DNA from: Mesorhizobium hawassense
Lineage (GTDB): Bacteria; Pseudomonadota; Alphaproteobacteria; Rhizobiales; Rhizobiaceae
DNA: 64,000 nucleotides
Assembly (NCBI RefSeq): GCF_003289945.1
Contig: NZ_QMBP01000008.1
Span: 62,001-126,000 of the forward strand
Reading direction: 5' to 3'
Below the pieces are notes generated by a model. The model ran no database searches. It was not told the DNA's origin and saw nothing but the letters and a program-made list of their open reading frames with translations. Both the position numbers and the translations under genes were made by a program. How positions within the stretch are numbered: the stretch's first letter is position 1; every line of letters starts with the position of its first letter. Below are positions 19,112 to 28,151 of this stretch, piece after piece.

Positions 19112-20125
19112 TCAATTAAGGCGTTTCGCGGGGGCGGTTTCTTTTGGAGAAACTCCCGGAATAATGAACCCGTATTTTTCGACCAACAGCCGCTCCGTCA
19201 TTGGATTTCGTTTCACCTCCGGACGCGGCTGCCCGGGCAACTTGCGGATACCCGTCTCCCGCAACGCGCCTTCCACACTGGGCGGCAGGAACACCCCGCA
19301 GTATTTGAGCGGCTTTTCGGTGTTATTTATGAAGTTGTGTATGAGTGGGGGCGGCAGCACTACAAGGTCGCCGGCGGCAATCTCATATTCCACCCCCTCC
19401 ACGACTGCCAGACCGGATCCCTCCGTGACAATCACAATCTCCTCCGACAACACATGACCGTGCGGGCGGACGAAGGCACCGGGATCCAGAAGTTGGGACG
19501 CTACACAGAAATGTGTGACCGGCAGTATAGGGGGGGCCATCATTATGCTTACAACACCGAGGCTTGGAGCTGCCTGCCAATACTCGTCACCCTCTTCGTC
19601 GTGGACGATGACGAAGCGGCCACTAGCTGCGTGAGCGCTGTCTTCAGCCTGGAGCCGAATACCGACGATCTCGCGAAGCTTGGTCAGATCCATCTGGCGT
19701 TCCGATGTGTAGCCAAATAGATCAAACCGGGATTCGGGCCCAGGGGGCAAAGCGATCACCGACAATAGCAGCGGGTCCTCCCCGTCCTGCTCGACCTTGA
19801 CCGGGAAACCATTGCCCCAGAACATCGTTGTGCCTTTAGAAACTAGATGCTGCCGACCTTCGGCATAAACGCGCCCTGCCCCACGGCTACAGATCACAAC
19901 TCGTTCGCTGAACATATGGCTGTGGAAGTTGAGATATCCGTCTTTGAGCAGTTCCAGGCCTACCACAGAGAAATGAGTGTAGTCGGGGTCCAGCGGTCCC
20001 ACCTTCACGCGCACGACACAGTTGACGCCGATACCCAAGTCGACTTCCACACCGTCGGTCGCCTTCACGACGATAGCTTGGCGCTTCCTCGCGTCGCTGG
20101 TTTCGACCTGTTTTGCAGTATTCAT
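19112..20125 (-). CDS. Bicupin protein (gentisate-dioxygenase-like fold), function unknown
   Basis: A 337-residue protein with two cupin barrels. The first has LNFHSHMFSERVVICSRGAGRVYAEG, the second RPHGHVLSEEIVIVTEGSGLAVVEG then DLVVLPPPLIHNF, each with His/Glu residues positioned as metal ligands. Bicupins include ring-cleaving dioxygenases, oxalate decarboxylases and lyases; the sequence does not fit one of these clearly. It is the first gene of the catabolic operon, so it probably performs the first step or handles the inducing substrate. No good ribosome-binding site precedes the ATG. Confidence 0.82.
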   Translation of the reverse strand: MNTAKQVETSDARKRQAIVVKATDGVEVDLGIGVNCVVRVKVGPLDPDYTHFSVVGLELLKDGYLNFHSHMFSERVVICSRGAGRVYAEGRQHLVSKGTTMFWGNGFPVKVEQDGEDPLLLSVIALPPGPESRFDLFGYTSERQMDLTKLREIVGIRLQAEDSAHAASGRFVIVHDEEGDEYWQAAPSLGVVSIMMAPPILPVTHFCVASQLLDPGAFVRPHGHVLSEEIVIVTEGSGLAVVEGVEYEIAAGDLVVLPPPLIHNFINNTEKPLKYCGVFLPPSVEGALRETGIRKLPGQPRPEVKRNPMTERLLVEKYGFIIPGVSPKETAPAKRLN

Positions 20126-20601
20126 GACGGTCTAAGCACCCCTGTCAGTAGCTGATGACGCGCGCGTCGACTGCGGAGATGGATGCACCTGGCTCCCTAC
20201 GCAGCCTCTCTAGGCAAACCATGCCAGGCACCGACAAGCAATTGCATTATCCAAGAATAGATAGGACGATCTGATCGATCGGATTACTGCAGCTATGCCG
20301 GCATAAGCATATGACATTCGAGACCCTAAATCCCGGACCGCACTCGGCAGCGAACAGCGCTGCAGACCGAACCCGTCCGCCGCGAAGCGTTGCTCGCGCT
20401 TTTAATGTCGAAGGGGGTTCACGCGTTTAGAAACATGCTCTCAATGCGCCCGTTGCGGCGGCGACCGCCCCGGTGCTTTGGCTCTCATTGCATGTGCCAC
20501 TTGAGGGCAAGAAAGCGCCCGCTGGGGGGCTGTTATGGTACAGCAACCGGAAATGCGCTTCATCATGCCATAGGCAAGAACGAGGTCGCGATGACGGCGC
20601 G
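20126..20601. other. Intergenic region with the probable promoter of the bicupin operon
   Basis: About 480 bp without a supported gene. A 12-bp perfect palindrome TATGCCGGCATA lies at 20294-20305 and a near-palindrome around GATCGATC at 20273-20282; both are upstream of the bicupin gene and could be operators. The rest, towards the small oxidoreductase subunit, shows nothing recognisable. Confidence 0.4.
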
Positions 20602-21093
20602 TCACTCCACCGCTCGATAGATTGGGCCACGTTCCAGCACAGGATCCAGAATTCCGCTGGAGAGTTCGTCTGCTGCGTCAAACAAACTCGGAGGGTTGCG
20701 ATGAGGTGCAGGATATTTGAGTTCTGCCTTCATTTCATCCGAGTAGATGTACGCGCCGACGAGCAGCGTGGATAGAACGTAAAACGCTTCTCCATTTTCC
20801 ACCTCGAGTCTCTTCAGCCTCTCCCACATCTCCGTCTGAGGCGTGGCGCGCAGCTCTGCGAGAAGGCCCGTCAACATGTCGAAATGCCTATCCAGAATCG
20901 CAGCGGCCGCCGTGACCAGCTGGTCGAATTTGGAAAGCGTACTGCCGGAACGAAAATCTCCGTCAGGGGGGATCAACGTATCGGCAACGATGCGGAGCGT
21001 CTGGAGTTCCGCTTCAGTGAAGGCACGCGGAGGTGCAGCGCTGGGCCGCGAGACAGACAGGCGCTTTTCACGGGACCCTCTCATATCGTTCAT
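20602..21093 (-). CDS. Gluconate 2-dehydrogenase subunit 3-like protein, partner of the GMC oxidoreductase
   Basis: A 163-residue protein. The segment FTEAELQTLRIVADTLIPPD is the hallmark of subunit 3 of membrane-linked GMC dehydrogenases. In known enzymes this small subunit assists folding, export or electron transfer of the flavoprotein. Here it follows the GMC gene directly: the GMC stop TAA is followed by GTGATG, with AAGGAAGG upstream. No twin-arginine signal is evident in this copy, which is unusual because many relatives use the small subunit to carry the flavoprotein through Tat. Confidence 0.75.
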   Translation of the reverse strand: MNDMRGSREKRLSVSRPSAAPPRAFTEAELQTLRIVADTLIPPDGDFRSGSTLSKFDQLVTAAAAILDRHFDMLTGLLAELRATPQTEMWERLKRLEVENGEAFYVLSTLLVGAYIYSDEMKAELKYPAPHRNPPSLFDAADELSSGILDPVLERGPIYRAVE

Positions 21094-21096
21094 CAC

Positions 21097-22716
21097 TTAA
21101 GCACCTTCCTTCAGGTTCCGAATGAGTTCTTTAGCATTGCGAAGCGCGAGTGCCGCTATAGTGCTGGTTGGGTTTGCAGAGCCGCCAGTAACGAAAATGC
21201 TGCCGTCTGAAATTACCAGATTAGGCACGTCGTGTGCGCGGCCGAATTTGTCGACTACCGAAGTCTTGGGGTCCGAGCCCATCCTCGCTGTACCCAAAAG
21301 ATGTCCCGGTTCGCCCTGCAAGTCAGGAACTTCAATAATTTTTCTGGCGCCGCCGGCTTTGTGGATGTCCACCATGCGGGCAACGGTAAACTCTCTGATC
21401 TTCAGCGTGTTGTCGCTATAGCGATACCGAATTTTCGGAGCTGCAATCCCGTCTGTGTCCGTCAGGTTGGGATCGAGCGTGACGCGGTTGCTCTCTTCCG
21501 GCAGATCGTCAATATTTGCACCCCACATGAGTGAGTTGCGTGCCTCTCTGAGGACCTTGTGAAAATTCTGTCCCCAAAGGGCGTCGAACTTCAGAAGCCG
21601 ATGGGGATCGATGCCGGTCATAAGGAGTCCAGGGGTCGGACATGCGTGCAGCTTGGCGCCGCGGACAAAACCGCGGCTCGGATCGGTTTCGAAAAACTGC
21701 ATTGAGCTGACAGCAGATCCAGCGGGTCCGCGCCAAGACTCCATATCTTCGTCATAGTAGCCGAAAACGGCGCAATTCGGATGGAGCATAAGGTTTTTGC
21801 CAACGAGGCCTGACGAATTTGCGAGCCCGTGAGGGTGCTTCTCCGACGCCGATAGAAGAAGTAGCCGCGGCGTTCCAATACCGTTAGCGCAGAGAACCAC
21901 AGTCCGCGCTCGGGTCCGATATTCCATTCCCTCCTTAATCCATGCTGCCCCCGTCGCAGCGCCCGTTTCATCGACCACGATATTGGAGACGCGAGCACCG
22001 GTGATTAACTTCGCGCCTGCCTTGATGGCTGCTGGCCAATAGGCCAGGTCGAATGAAGCCTTGGCTCCTTCCGGGCAGCCTTGAGTGCATGTTCCCCAAC
22101 GCGCGCAAGCCTCAAGCGAACCAATCTTCTGACTTGGTATGGCATTGGAATGAGGCCACCAATGCCACCCGAGTGCATTCATCGATTGGGCGGCCTTCAT
22201 GCCATGCTTGCCGAGAGGCATCGGCGGCATTTTGGGGGCATAGCCCTCGGGATAGGCTGGATCGCCTTCCAAGCCTGACACACCAATGAAATTGTCAACT
22301 TCATCGTAGAAGGGTGACAATTCCGCGTAGTCGATCGGCCAGTCTTCAGCAACGCCATCCAAGCTTCGCACTCGGAAATCTGAAGGCGCCAAACGTGACC
22401 ACAGGGCACTGAAATGGACGGTCGAACCGCCTACTGCGTTGTACATCGAAGGCGCTAGATCCGTCTCCGACACCTCAAGTGGGTAATCGGCAGGATTGCG
22501 CCGGTGGTTGGGCTCAGCTTGCCAGTGGCCCCGTGCCACGAGCTCCCACATGTCGAAATTGGCCGCATAGTCTGATGGGAGTGCGTAATCACCTTGTTCC
22601 AAACACAGGACACGAAATCCAGCGAGTGCAAGAGCATGGGCGGTAATGGCCCCTGACGGACCTGAACCAATTATTACAGCATCATAGATGCCTTCCTGTC
22701 CTGTGTCGCCATTCAT
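21097..22716 (-). CDS. GMC-family FAD oxidoreductase, copy 1
   Basis: A 539-residue flavoprotein: [23 protein letters not shown] is the FAD-binding start, SMYNAVGGSTVHFSALW and CARWGTCTQGCPEGAKAS follow, and the C-terminal GHLLGTARMG and ANPTSTIAALALRNA regions carry the conserved His and Asn of the active site. The CARWGTC...GCPEGA cysteines are typical of the gluconate/sorbitol dehydrogenase branch with a small subunit. It is closely similar to the copy at 31191. Likely oxidises a sugar alcohol or aldose, passing electrons onwards. No signal peptide is visible. Confidence 0.92.
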   Translation of the reverse strand: MNGDTGQEGIYDAVIIGSGPSGAITAHALALAGFRVLCLEQGDYALPSDYAANFDMWELVARGHWQAEPNHRRNPADYPLEVSETDLAPSMYNAVGGSTVHFSALWSRLAPSDFRVRSLDGVAEDWPIDYAELSPFYDEVDNFIGVSGLEGDPAYPEGYAPKMPPMPLGKHGMKAAQSMNALGWHWWPHSNAIPSQKIGSLEACARWGTCTQGCPEGAKASFDLAYWPAAIKAGAKLITGARVSNIVVDETGAATGAAWIKEGMEYRTRARTVVLCANGIGTPRLLLLSASEKHPHGLANSSGLVGKNLMLHPNCAVFGYYDEDMESWRGPAGSAVSSMQFFETDPSRGFVRGAKLHACPTPGLLMTGIDPHRLLKFDALWGQNFHKVLREARNSLMWGANIDDLPEESNRVTLDPNLTDTDGIAAPKIRYRYSDNTLKIREFTVARMVDIHKAGGARKIIEVPDLQGEPGHLLGTARMGSDPKTSVVDKFGRAHDVPNLVISDGSIFVTGGSANPTSTIAALALRNAKELIRNLKEGA

Positions 22717-22784
22717 GTTCTCGAACCCATTCTGTGTGTGAAGCCTTTGACGATTAGCGTCGTCGGTCTCGTATCATTGTGTTG

Positions 22785-23594
22785 CTAAACGTCGACGGAC
22801 CTGAAGTGACGAAAGATCGCCTCTTCAATGCTTAAAGCGGCTAGCCAAGACGTCTTTGGATTATCTGGTAATGGTTCGTTTTGAAGCTCAATCGAGAAAC
22901 TGCCGAAGGCGCCTTTCGCGTCCACTCTGTGACAATTCCGAGTCAGAGCGGGATCTGCGATAAGTATGACCTCGGTAGCCTCAAAACCGTTGCCGGCGAG
23001 TGCTACCGCTGCCGTGACATTAGCATTCTTCGGATACAGCAGTGCGGCCTGTTCTGCGTTGCCCTTAAAGATTACCGTCGGTTCTTCGAGGGCTGCCAGA
23101 TCCATGGCATCCGCGGCCGGTGTGCCGAGCCAGGCATTGGGGGGCTTCATTCCGGTGTAGGCGACGGAGCTTAGGCCGGCGCTTCTCGCGGACCTGAGGA
23201 CATCAAGCCCGCCGATCGCACCCGACACCGCTGTCAGGCGGCTTCGGCCTTCCGTCGCAGCGGCCTTGAGACTTTGAAACAGCGTCTTATCGCCCAGGCT
23301 GCCCACCGATACGATAATCGTGTGAAGCCCGTTCCTCAGCAGGGTCGGAACAAAGTCGCGGACAGCCTCGTGGCTCGCGCATTCGATGACGAGCGATGGG
23401 CGCCACGCAATCAGGTCCGCGACATTCGTGAAAAGCCTGACGCCGCCGAGTTCGTGCGGCGCTGGCGCCAGGTCCGGAGGAACCAGTGTCGCCGCAAGGG
23501 CGAACTCGCCACCAGACTTTTGAAACGACGCCTGAAGGCTGCGGGCCATCGCCCCAAAGCCGATCAGAGCAAGGCGCTTTTTCTCGTCTGACAA
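22785..23594 (-). CDS. L-aspartate dehydrogenase-like protein
   Basis: A 269-residue protein with N-terminal nucleotide motif LALIGFGAMARSL and the family-typical VSVGSLGD, AVSGAIGGLDVLR, PKNANVTAAVALAG and RNCHRVDAKGAFGSFSIELQN, including the expected catalytic histidine. The start is a TTG at 23594 preceded seven bases upstream by a perfect AGGAGG; the longer frame to 23651 would overlap the aldehyde dehydrogenase gene. The family deaminates aspartate to the imine of oxaloacetate or acts in NAD synthesis. Between an aldehyde dehydrogenase and a GMC enzyme it may act on another amino acid or imine (inference). Confidence 0.88.
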   Translation of the reverse strand: MSDEKKRLALIGFGAMARSLQASFQKSGGEFALAATLVPPDLAPAPHELGGVRLFTNVADLIAWRPSLVIECASHEAVRDFVPTLLRNGLHTIIVSVGSLGDKTLFQSLKAAATEGRSRLTAVSGAIGGLDVLRSARSAGLSSVAYTGMKPPNAWLGTPAADAMDLAALEEPTVIFKGNAEQAALLYPKNANVTAAVALAGNGFEATEVILIADPALTRNCHRVDAKGAFGSFSIELQNEPLPDNPKTSWLAALSIEEAIFRHFRSVDV

Positions 23595-23610
23595 AGCAAA
23601 TCCTCCTGGG

Positions 23611-25119
23611 CTAGGCGATGGTGTGAGCGAGCGCGGGCTGTCGAACGCCAAGCTTCACGAACGTCTGCTTGGTCTCCATATATTCATGAAGCGCATCCAG
23701 ACCGTTCTCCCGGCCGAAGCCGCTTTGTTTGACGCCGCCTTGCGGCAATTGTACGCCGCCCTCGAAATAGGTGTTGGCGAAGACAGTCCCCGACTTCAGC
23801 TTGCGTGCGGTCGAGAGAAGCTTGTCGACATCCTTGCTCCACACCCCGTTGGCCAGGCCATAATCCGTTGAATTCGCGAGATGGACCGCTTCTTCCGGGC
23901 TCTTGAATTTGGTGACGCAAAGAACCGGTCCGAAAATCTCCTCCTGGAAGACGCGCATGTCCGCCGTGACCTCGCCCAGAATCGTCGGACCGACGAAGTA
24001 GCCGTCATCGTATGTGTCGCCGGAGAGGCGTTGCCCGCCGCAGATCACGACCGCCCCTTGCTCCTTGGCTCCAGCGACGTAGCCGAGAACCTTGTTCATG
24101 TGGTGCTCGTGTATGAGCGCGCTCATGTCCGCTTCTTTGTCGAGCGGATGACCGACCTTGATCCGCTTCGCACGCTCGGCAAGCTTTGCAACGAACGCGT
24201 CTGCGACGCTGTCTTCGATGATCAGGCGGGCACCGGCCGCGCAAACCTCGCCCTGGTTGAAGACGAAACTCAGAAGAACCCCGTCCAATGCAGCCTCGAG
24301 GTCGGCGTCGGCGAACACGATGTTCGCGCCTTTTCCTCCGAGTTCCAGGGCTACGCGCTTTACGCTTTCGCCGCACTTTCCGCCGATCTTCCGGCCCACC
24401 GCGGTGGAACCGGTAAACGAGATCATCGAGACATCCGCGTGGCTGGTCAGCGCCTCGCCGACGACGGCTCCCCTGCCGGTCACGACGTTGACGACTCCGG
24501 CCGGAATACCGGCCTCGGTTGCCAGTTTCGCGATTTCGAGTGTGGTGCTGGACGTCAGCTCCGCCGGCTTGATGACCACCGTGCATCCGGCCGCAAGCGC
24601 GTATGGGAGCTTCTGGAAGAGGCACACGAGTGGGAAATTCCACGGCACGATCATTCCGACGACGCCGGACGGCTCCTTCGTGACGAGTCCAAGAGCCTCA
24701 GGGCCAAGGTGGGTATGCGCTTCGCCCTTTGCCGTAAGAGCGAGGGAGGCGGCAAAACGGGTCATCTCTACGACCATGACCAACTCGTGAGCCGACATCC
24801 TGATGGCTTTAGACGCTTCCTCGGCTTCCAGTCGAACGAGACGCTCCGCATTCTCGGCAATCAGGTCGCCAAACCTGTTGAGCAACTTGGCGCGAGCGGT
24901 CCCGCTCAAATCCGCCCAGCCTTCGTGGGTAAACGCTTTCAACGCAGCCGCGACCGCATCGTCGACATCTTTTGGCGTGCCGGCCGAAAAGCGCGCGAGC
25001 AGCGATCCATTGGCCGGGGAATACCTGTCGATCAGATTCGCCGAAGGAACGGAGAGGGCACCATTGATAAAATGGCCGTAAACACGAGGTGAAAGATCGG
25101 CTTGGGTCGGCTTCAACAT
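23611..25119 (-). CDS. NAD(P)-dependent aldehyde dehydrogenase
   Basis: About 502 residues. It has GMIVPWNFPLVC, FTGSTAVGRKIGG (cofactor loop), the glutamate in VALELGGKGANIVFADAD and the catalytic cysteine in FNQGEVCAAGAR, with EEIFGPVL near the end. The start is uncertain: ATG 25119, ATG 25128 or TTG 25140 are all in frame, and the only purine-rich site (GGAGG) lies very close to the first. It begins the group ALDH - AspDH-like - GMC - small subunit, consistent with oxidation of an alcohol to an aldehyde and then an acid. Confidence 0.93.
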   Translation of the reverse strand: MLKPTQADLSPRVYGHFINGALSVPSANLIDRYSPANGSLLARFSAGTPKDVDDAVAAALKAFTHEGWADLSGTARAKLLNRFGDLIAENAERLVRLEAEEASKAIRMSAHELVMVVEMTRFAASLALTAKGEAHTHLGPEALGLVTKEPSGVVGMIVPWNFPLVCLFQKLPYALAAGCTVVIKPAELTSSTTLEIAKLATEAGIPAGVVNVVTGRGAVVGEALTSHADVSMISFTGSTAVGRKIGGKCGESVKRVALELGGKGANIVFADADLEAALDGVLLSFVFNQGEVCAAGARLIIEDSVADAFVAKLAERAKRIKVGHPLDKEADMSALIHEHHMNKVLGYVAGAKEQGAVVICGGQRLSGDTYDDGYFVGPTILGEVTADMRVFQEEIFGPVLCVTKFKSPEEAVHLANSTDYGLANGVWSKDVDKLLSTARKLKSGTVFANTYFEGGVQLPQGGVKQSGFGRENGLDALHEYMETKQTFVKLGVRQPALAHTIA

Positions 25120-25215
25120 GGCCTCCATGGAATGGTTCAATAGGTGCGATCGGACGCCGGAAACCTCGCCGTCCCAGGACGGTCGGCCAAGACTCCCGCA
25201 GGACGCGACGTGCTT

Positions 25216-26280
25216 TTAGTTGGCGACGACGCGCAGGAATTCGGGCGGCGCATAGACGCCCACCACATCGCCGACATGGCTGACGCACCGATCCGTGACT
25301 GCGATTAAGCGCTTCTCTCCGGCCGTGAGATATACGTTCGTCGTTTGGCCCAGCGGTTCGACGAAATCCACGACCGCGCGCGCGGACCCTGGCGAACCGA
25401 GTTGAACGAGCTTCAAGTGCTCGGGCCGGATACCCAGGGTGAACTGTCCTGACGCATCGAGTCTGCTGGAGATCAGATCCCGCTCGTGATCGGGGATCGC
25501 GTCGACGAACTCCCGTACCTCACCGGTGGGACGACCGGCCGTCGTCATGGACGCGGGGAAAAGGTTCATCGGCGGCGAGCCCATGAAGTCGGCCACGAAA
25601 TGGGTCAAAGGCCGGTCATAGATTTCCAGGGGCGATCCCACCTGAACCATGTCGCCATGACGCATGACTGCTATCCGGTCGGCCATGGACATAGCCTCGA
25701 TCTGGTCATGCGTGACGTAGATCGTCGTGATGCCGAGTTCGGAGACGAGCTTCTTGATCTCCGTCCTCATGACGGCGCGAAGCTTGGCATCGAGGTTCGA
25801 GAGCGGCTCGTCCATAAGAAAGACCTTGGGATTTCGCACCAAGGCGCGAGCCAGTGAGACGCGTTGCCGCTGGCCGCCGGACAATTGGAAGGGCTTCCGA
25901 CCGAGGTAGTTGAAGATCCCCAGCTTACCGGCCGTCTCCTCGACCTTCCTGCGCTGATCGGCCTTCGATACTTTGCGAATCTTCAACGGGAACGCGATGT
26001 TCTCGTAGACGGTCATGTTGGGATATAGCCCATAATCCTGAAACGCCATCGCGATGTCGCGATGTCTGGGTTCAGCGTAGGTCACGTCCTTGCCATTGAT
26101 GTGGATCGAGCCCGATGTCGGGAGCTCCAGCCCCGCTACCATGCGCAGGGTTGTCGTCTTGCCGCAGCCCGATTCCCCCAGCAGGACGAAGAACTCGCCC
26201 TCGGCGATATCGACCGACACTCCGTTCACGACGGTGAGTGCGCCGAAACGTTTCCGGACGTCTTTGATTTGAATTCCCAC
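25216..26280 (-). CDS. Sugar-type (MalK/UgpC-like) ABC transporter ATP-binding protein
   Basis: A 354-residue ATPase with Walker A GESGCGKTT, signature LSGGQRQRVSLARAL, Walker B VFLMDEPLSNLDAK, H-loop VTHDQIEAM, and a C-terminal TOBE/MalK regulatory domain (FTLGIRPEHLKL to the end). A GTG at 26280 with AAAGGAGG six bases upstream is the start; the frame stays open far upstream but runs through the permease gene in another frame. It is the last transporter gene of the operon. Confidence 0.93.
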   Translation of the reverse strand: MGIQIKDVRKRFGALTVVNGVSVDIAEGEFFVLLGESGCGKTTTLRMVAGLELPTSGSIHINGKDVTYAEPRHRDIAMAFQDYGLYPNMTVYENIAFPLKIRKVSKADQRRKVEETAGKLGIFNYLGRKPFQLSGGQRQRVSLARALVRNPKVFLMDEPLSNLDAKLRAVMRTEIKKLVSELGITTIYVTHDQIEAMSMADRIAVMRHGDMVQVGSPLEIYDRPLTHFVADFMGSPPMNLFPASMTTAGRPTGEVREFVDAIPDHERDLISSRLDASGQFTLGIRPEHLKLVQLGSPGSARAVVDFVEPLGQTTNVYLTAGEKRLIAVTDRCVSHVGDVVGVYAPPEFLRVVAN

Positions 26281-26291
26281 GAAGGCCTCCT

Positions 26292-27134
26292 TTAACCCTT
26301 TACTGCGCCCAAGGTCAGGCCGCGAACCAGATAGCGTTGCATCAGCAGGACGAGCACGACAACCGGCAGTGACATCACCACCCCGGCCGCCGAGGCCATG
26401 CCCCATGCGATGGATTTTGCGTTCAACGTATTTGCCGCGATCACCGGAAGCGTCTTGGCGGCTTTCGAAGTGAGCATCGACGCCAGCAGGAACTCGTTCC
26501 AGGCAAACATGAAGACGATGACCATCGTCGCTGCGAGCCCAGGCATCAGAAGCGGCAAGGTCACCCGCCAGAACGCCTCGACCCGAGAGCAGCCGTCGAT
26601 CAGCGCGGCCTCCTCGATCGATTGCGGGATGTCCTGGATGAAGACGCGCATGACCCAGACGACGAACGGGAGGCCCGCGAGCGCGTAGGCTGCGATCAGC
26701 AGCCAATAGGTGTCGAAGACGCCCAACCAGCGAGCCAGGATGAACATCGGGACCACGCTGACGATCGGGGGCAACATGCGGATCGACAGAACTTCGAAGG
26801 CGATCATCTGCTTGTTCTTGATGTCGAAGCGCGCGAGCGCGTAGGCGGCGAGAGTCCCGGATATCATCGCAAGGCAAGTCGACAGCCCGACGATGATCGA
26901 GCTGTTGATAAACATTGTCATTATTCCCAGGTCTTCGACCAGCTTGACGTAGTTTTGGAGACTGGGGGCGAAAATCCACACTGGTGGATACGCCGTGATG
27001 ATCTCGTCGCCCTTCAGAGAGGACGTGAACATCCAGAAGATCGGAAACGCGAAAAACGCCGTGGCGAGAAGCGCCAGCGCATACGCTAGAGCCGCCTTGG
27101 AACCGCGGCGAATGGCGTCATGTTGCATCGACAT
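26292..27134 (-). CDS. Sugar-type ABC transporter permease (MalG-like)
   Basis: A 280-residue protein with six predicted membrane helices and the EAA motif IEEAALIDGCSRVEAFWRVTLPLLMPGLAA. The region FTSSLKGDEI after the first helix is typical of MalG-type permeases of carbohydrate importers. AGGAG precedes the ATG. It lies 9 bp after the MalF-like gene and 11 bp before the ATPase start. Confidence 0.93.
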   Translation of the reverse strand: MSMQHDAIRRGSKAALAYALALLATAFFAFPIFWMFTSSLKGDEIITAYPPVWIFAPSLQNYVKLVEDLGIMTMFINSSIIVGLSTCLAMISGTLAAYALARFDIKNKQMIAFEVLSIRMLPPIVSVVPMFILARWLGVFDTYWLLIAAYALAGLPFVVWVMRVFIQDIPQSIEEAALIDGCSRVEAFWRVTLPLLMPGLAATMVIVFMFAWNEFLLASMLTSKAAKTLPVIAANTLNAKSIAWGMASAAGVVMSLPVVVLVLLMQRYLVRGLTLGAVKG

Positions 27135-27143
27135 TGACAGCTC

Positions 27144-28100
27144 CTAGCGGTTTTCTTTCTCGGATATTATTCGGGTGAATCCGGAGAGCTTCGTGAAGAT
27201 CAATATGATGATCGTTACGATCAGGAGGGTGATCCACGACAGGGCGGCGCCGTAGCCGAGATCGAAGAAGCGGAAATTGATCCTCTGCAGATAGACGCTG
27301 ACGAGATCGGTCGCAAAATCGGGGCCGCCGCGAGTCATGATGAATGTCGTGTCGTAGGTGCGGAAGGCGTCCACGATGCGCAGGAGCGTCGCGATGACGA
27401 TGACGGGCTTGAGCAGCGGCAAAGTGATGGAGAAGAACACCCGTATCGGACCTGCGCCGTCGATCGCAGCAGCCTCGAAAGGGCTTTTCGGCAGCGCGGA
27501 TATGCCGGCGAAGACGATGAGGAACATGAAGGGCGTCCACTGCCAGATATCCACCAGAATGATTGACAGGAGCGCGGTGCTGGAGGACGAGGTCCATAGA
27601 AGCGGCTGCAGTCCGACAAGGGTCAGCAGGTAATTGAGCACTCCCAGATCGGGCATCATCATGATGCGCCAGACGATCCCCACCGCGATGGGCGTGATCA
27701 GCATCGGAATCAGAATGATCGTCCGCAGCAAGAAAAAGCCCGGATAACGCAGATTGAACAGCAGCGATAATAGCACAGCGAGCACGAGCGAGGTGCCGAC
27801 GCTGAGCGTAACGAATACGAATGTCAGACCTATGGCATGCCAGAACTGGATATCCAGCAGGGCACTTGCATAGTTGTCCAGCCAGACAAAGCGAGCGTTG
27901 CCGCCATGCGTTGGATTGTAATTGGTCAGGGAAATGTAGAGCGAATACACCATCGGAAAGAAACCGACGGCGTTCATGAGAACGAAAGCTGGAGTAAGGA
28001 GCAGCCAGCCGGTATGGCGCTCTCCTGCTCTTTGCGCCTTGTCGGCGCCGGCGACCACCTGCGGAGTGGAAATCGAGGTCATGCTCATAACAATTTCCAT
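27144..28100 (-). CDS. Sugar-type ABC transporter permease (MalF-like)
   Basis: A 318-residue protein with six membrane helices; GWLLLTPAFVLMNAVGFFPMVYSLYISLTNYN is the first helix region and FEAAAIDGAGPIRVFFSITLPLLKPV the EAA loop. Partner of the MalG-like permease. The ribosome-binding site is weak, which with a 51-bp gap after the binding-protein gene may set a lower level of permease than binding protein. Confidence 0.92.
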   Translation of the reverse strand: MEIVMSMTSISTPQVVAGADKAQRAGERHTGWLLLTPAFVLMNAVGFFPMVYSLYISLTNYNPTHGGNARFVWLDNYASALLDIQFWHAIGLTFVFVTLSVGTSLVLAVLLSLLFNLRYPGFFLLRTIILIPMLITPIAVGIVWRIMMMPDLGVLNYLLTLVGLQPLLWTSSSSTALLSIILVDIWQWTPFMFLIVFAGISALPKSPFEAAAIDGAGPIRVFFSITLPLLKPVIVIATLLRIVDAFRTYDTTFIMTRGGPDFATDLVSVYLQRINFRFFDLGYGAALSWITLLIVTIIILIFTKLSGFTRIISEKENR

Positions 28101-28151
28101 TCACTAGGGGAATGACCCAGCGGGGCCATTCCTCTAGATCGGTTCGTGTGG

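Noticed and set aside
27118..28104. Minus-strand frame of 328 codons overlapping the MalF-like permease
   Set aside because: Arg/His-rich translation in the wrong frame of the permease gene, which has proper membrane helices.
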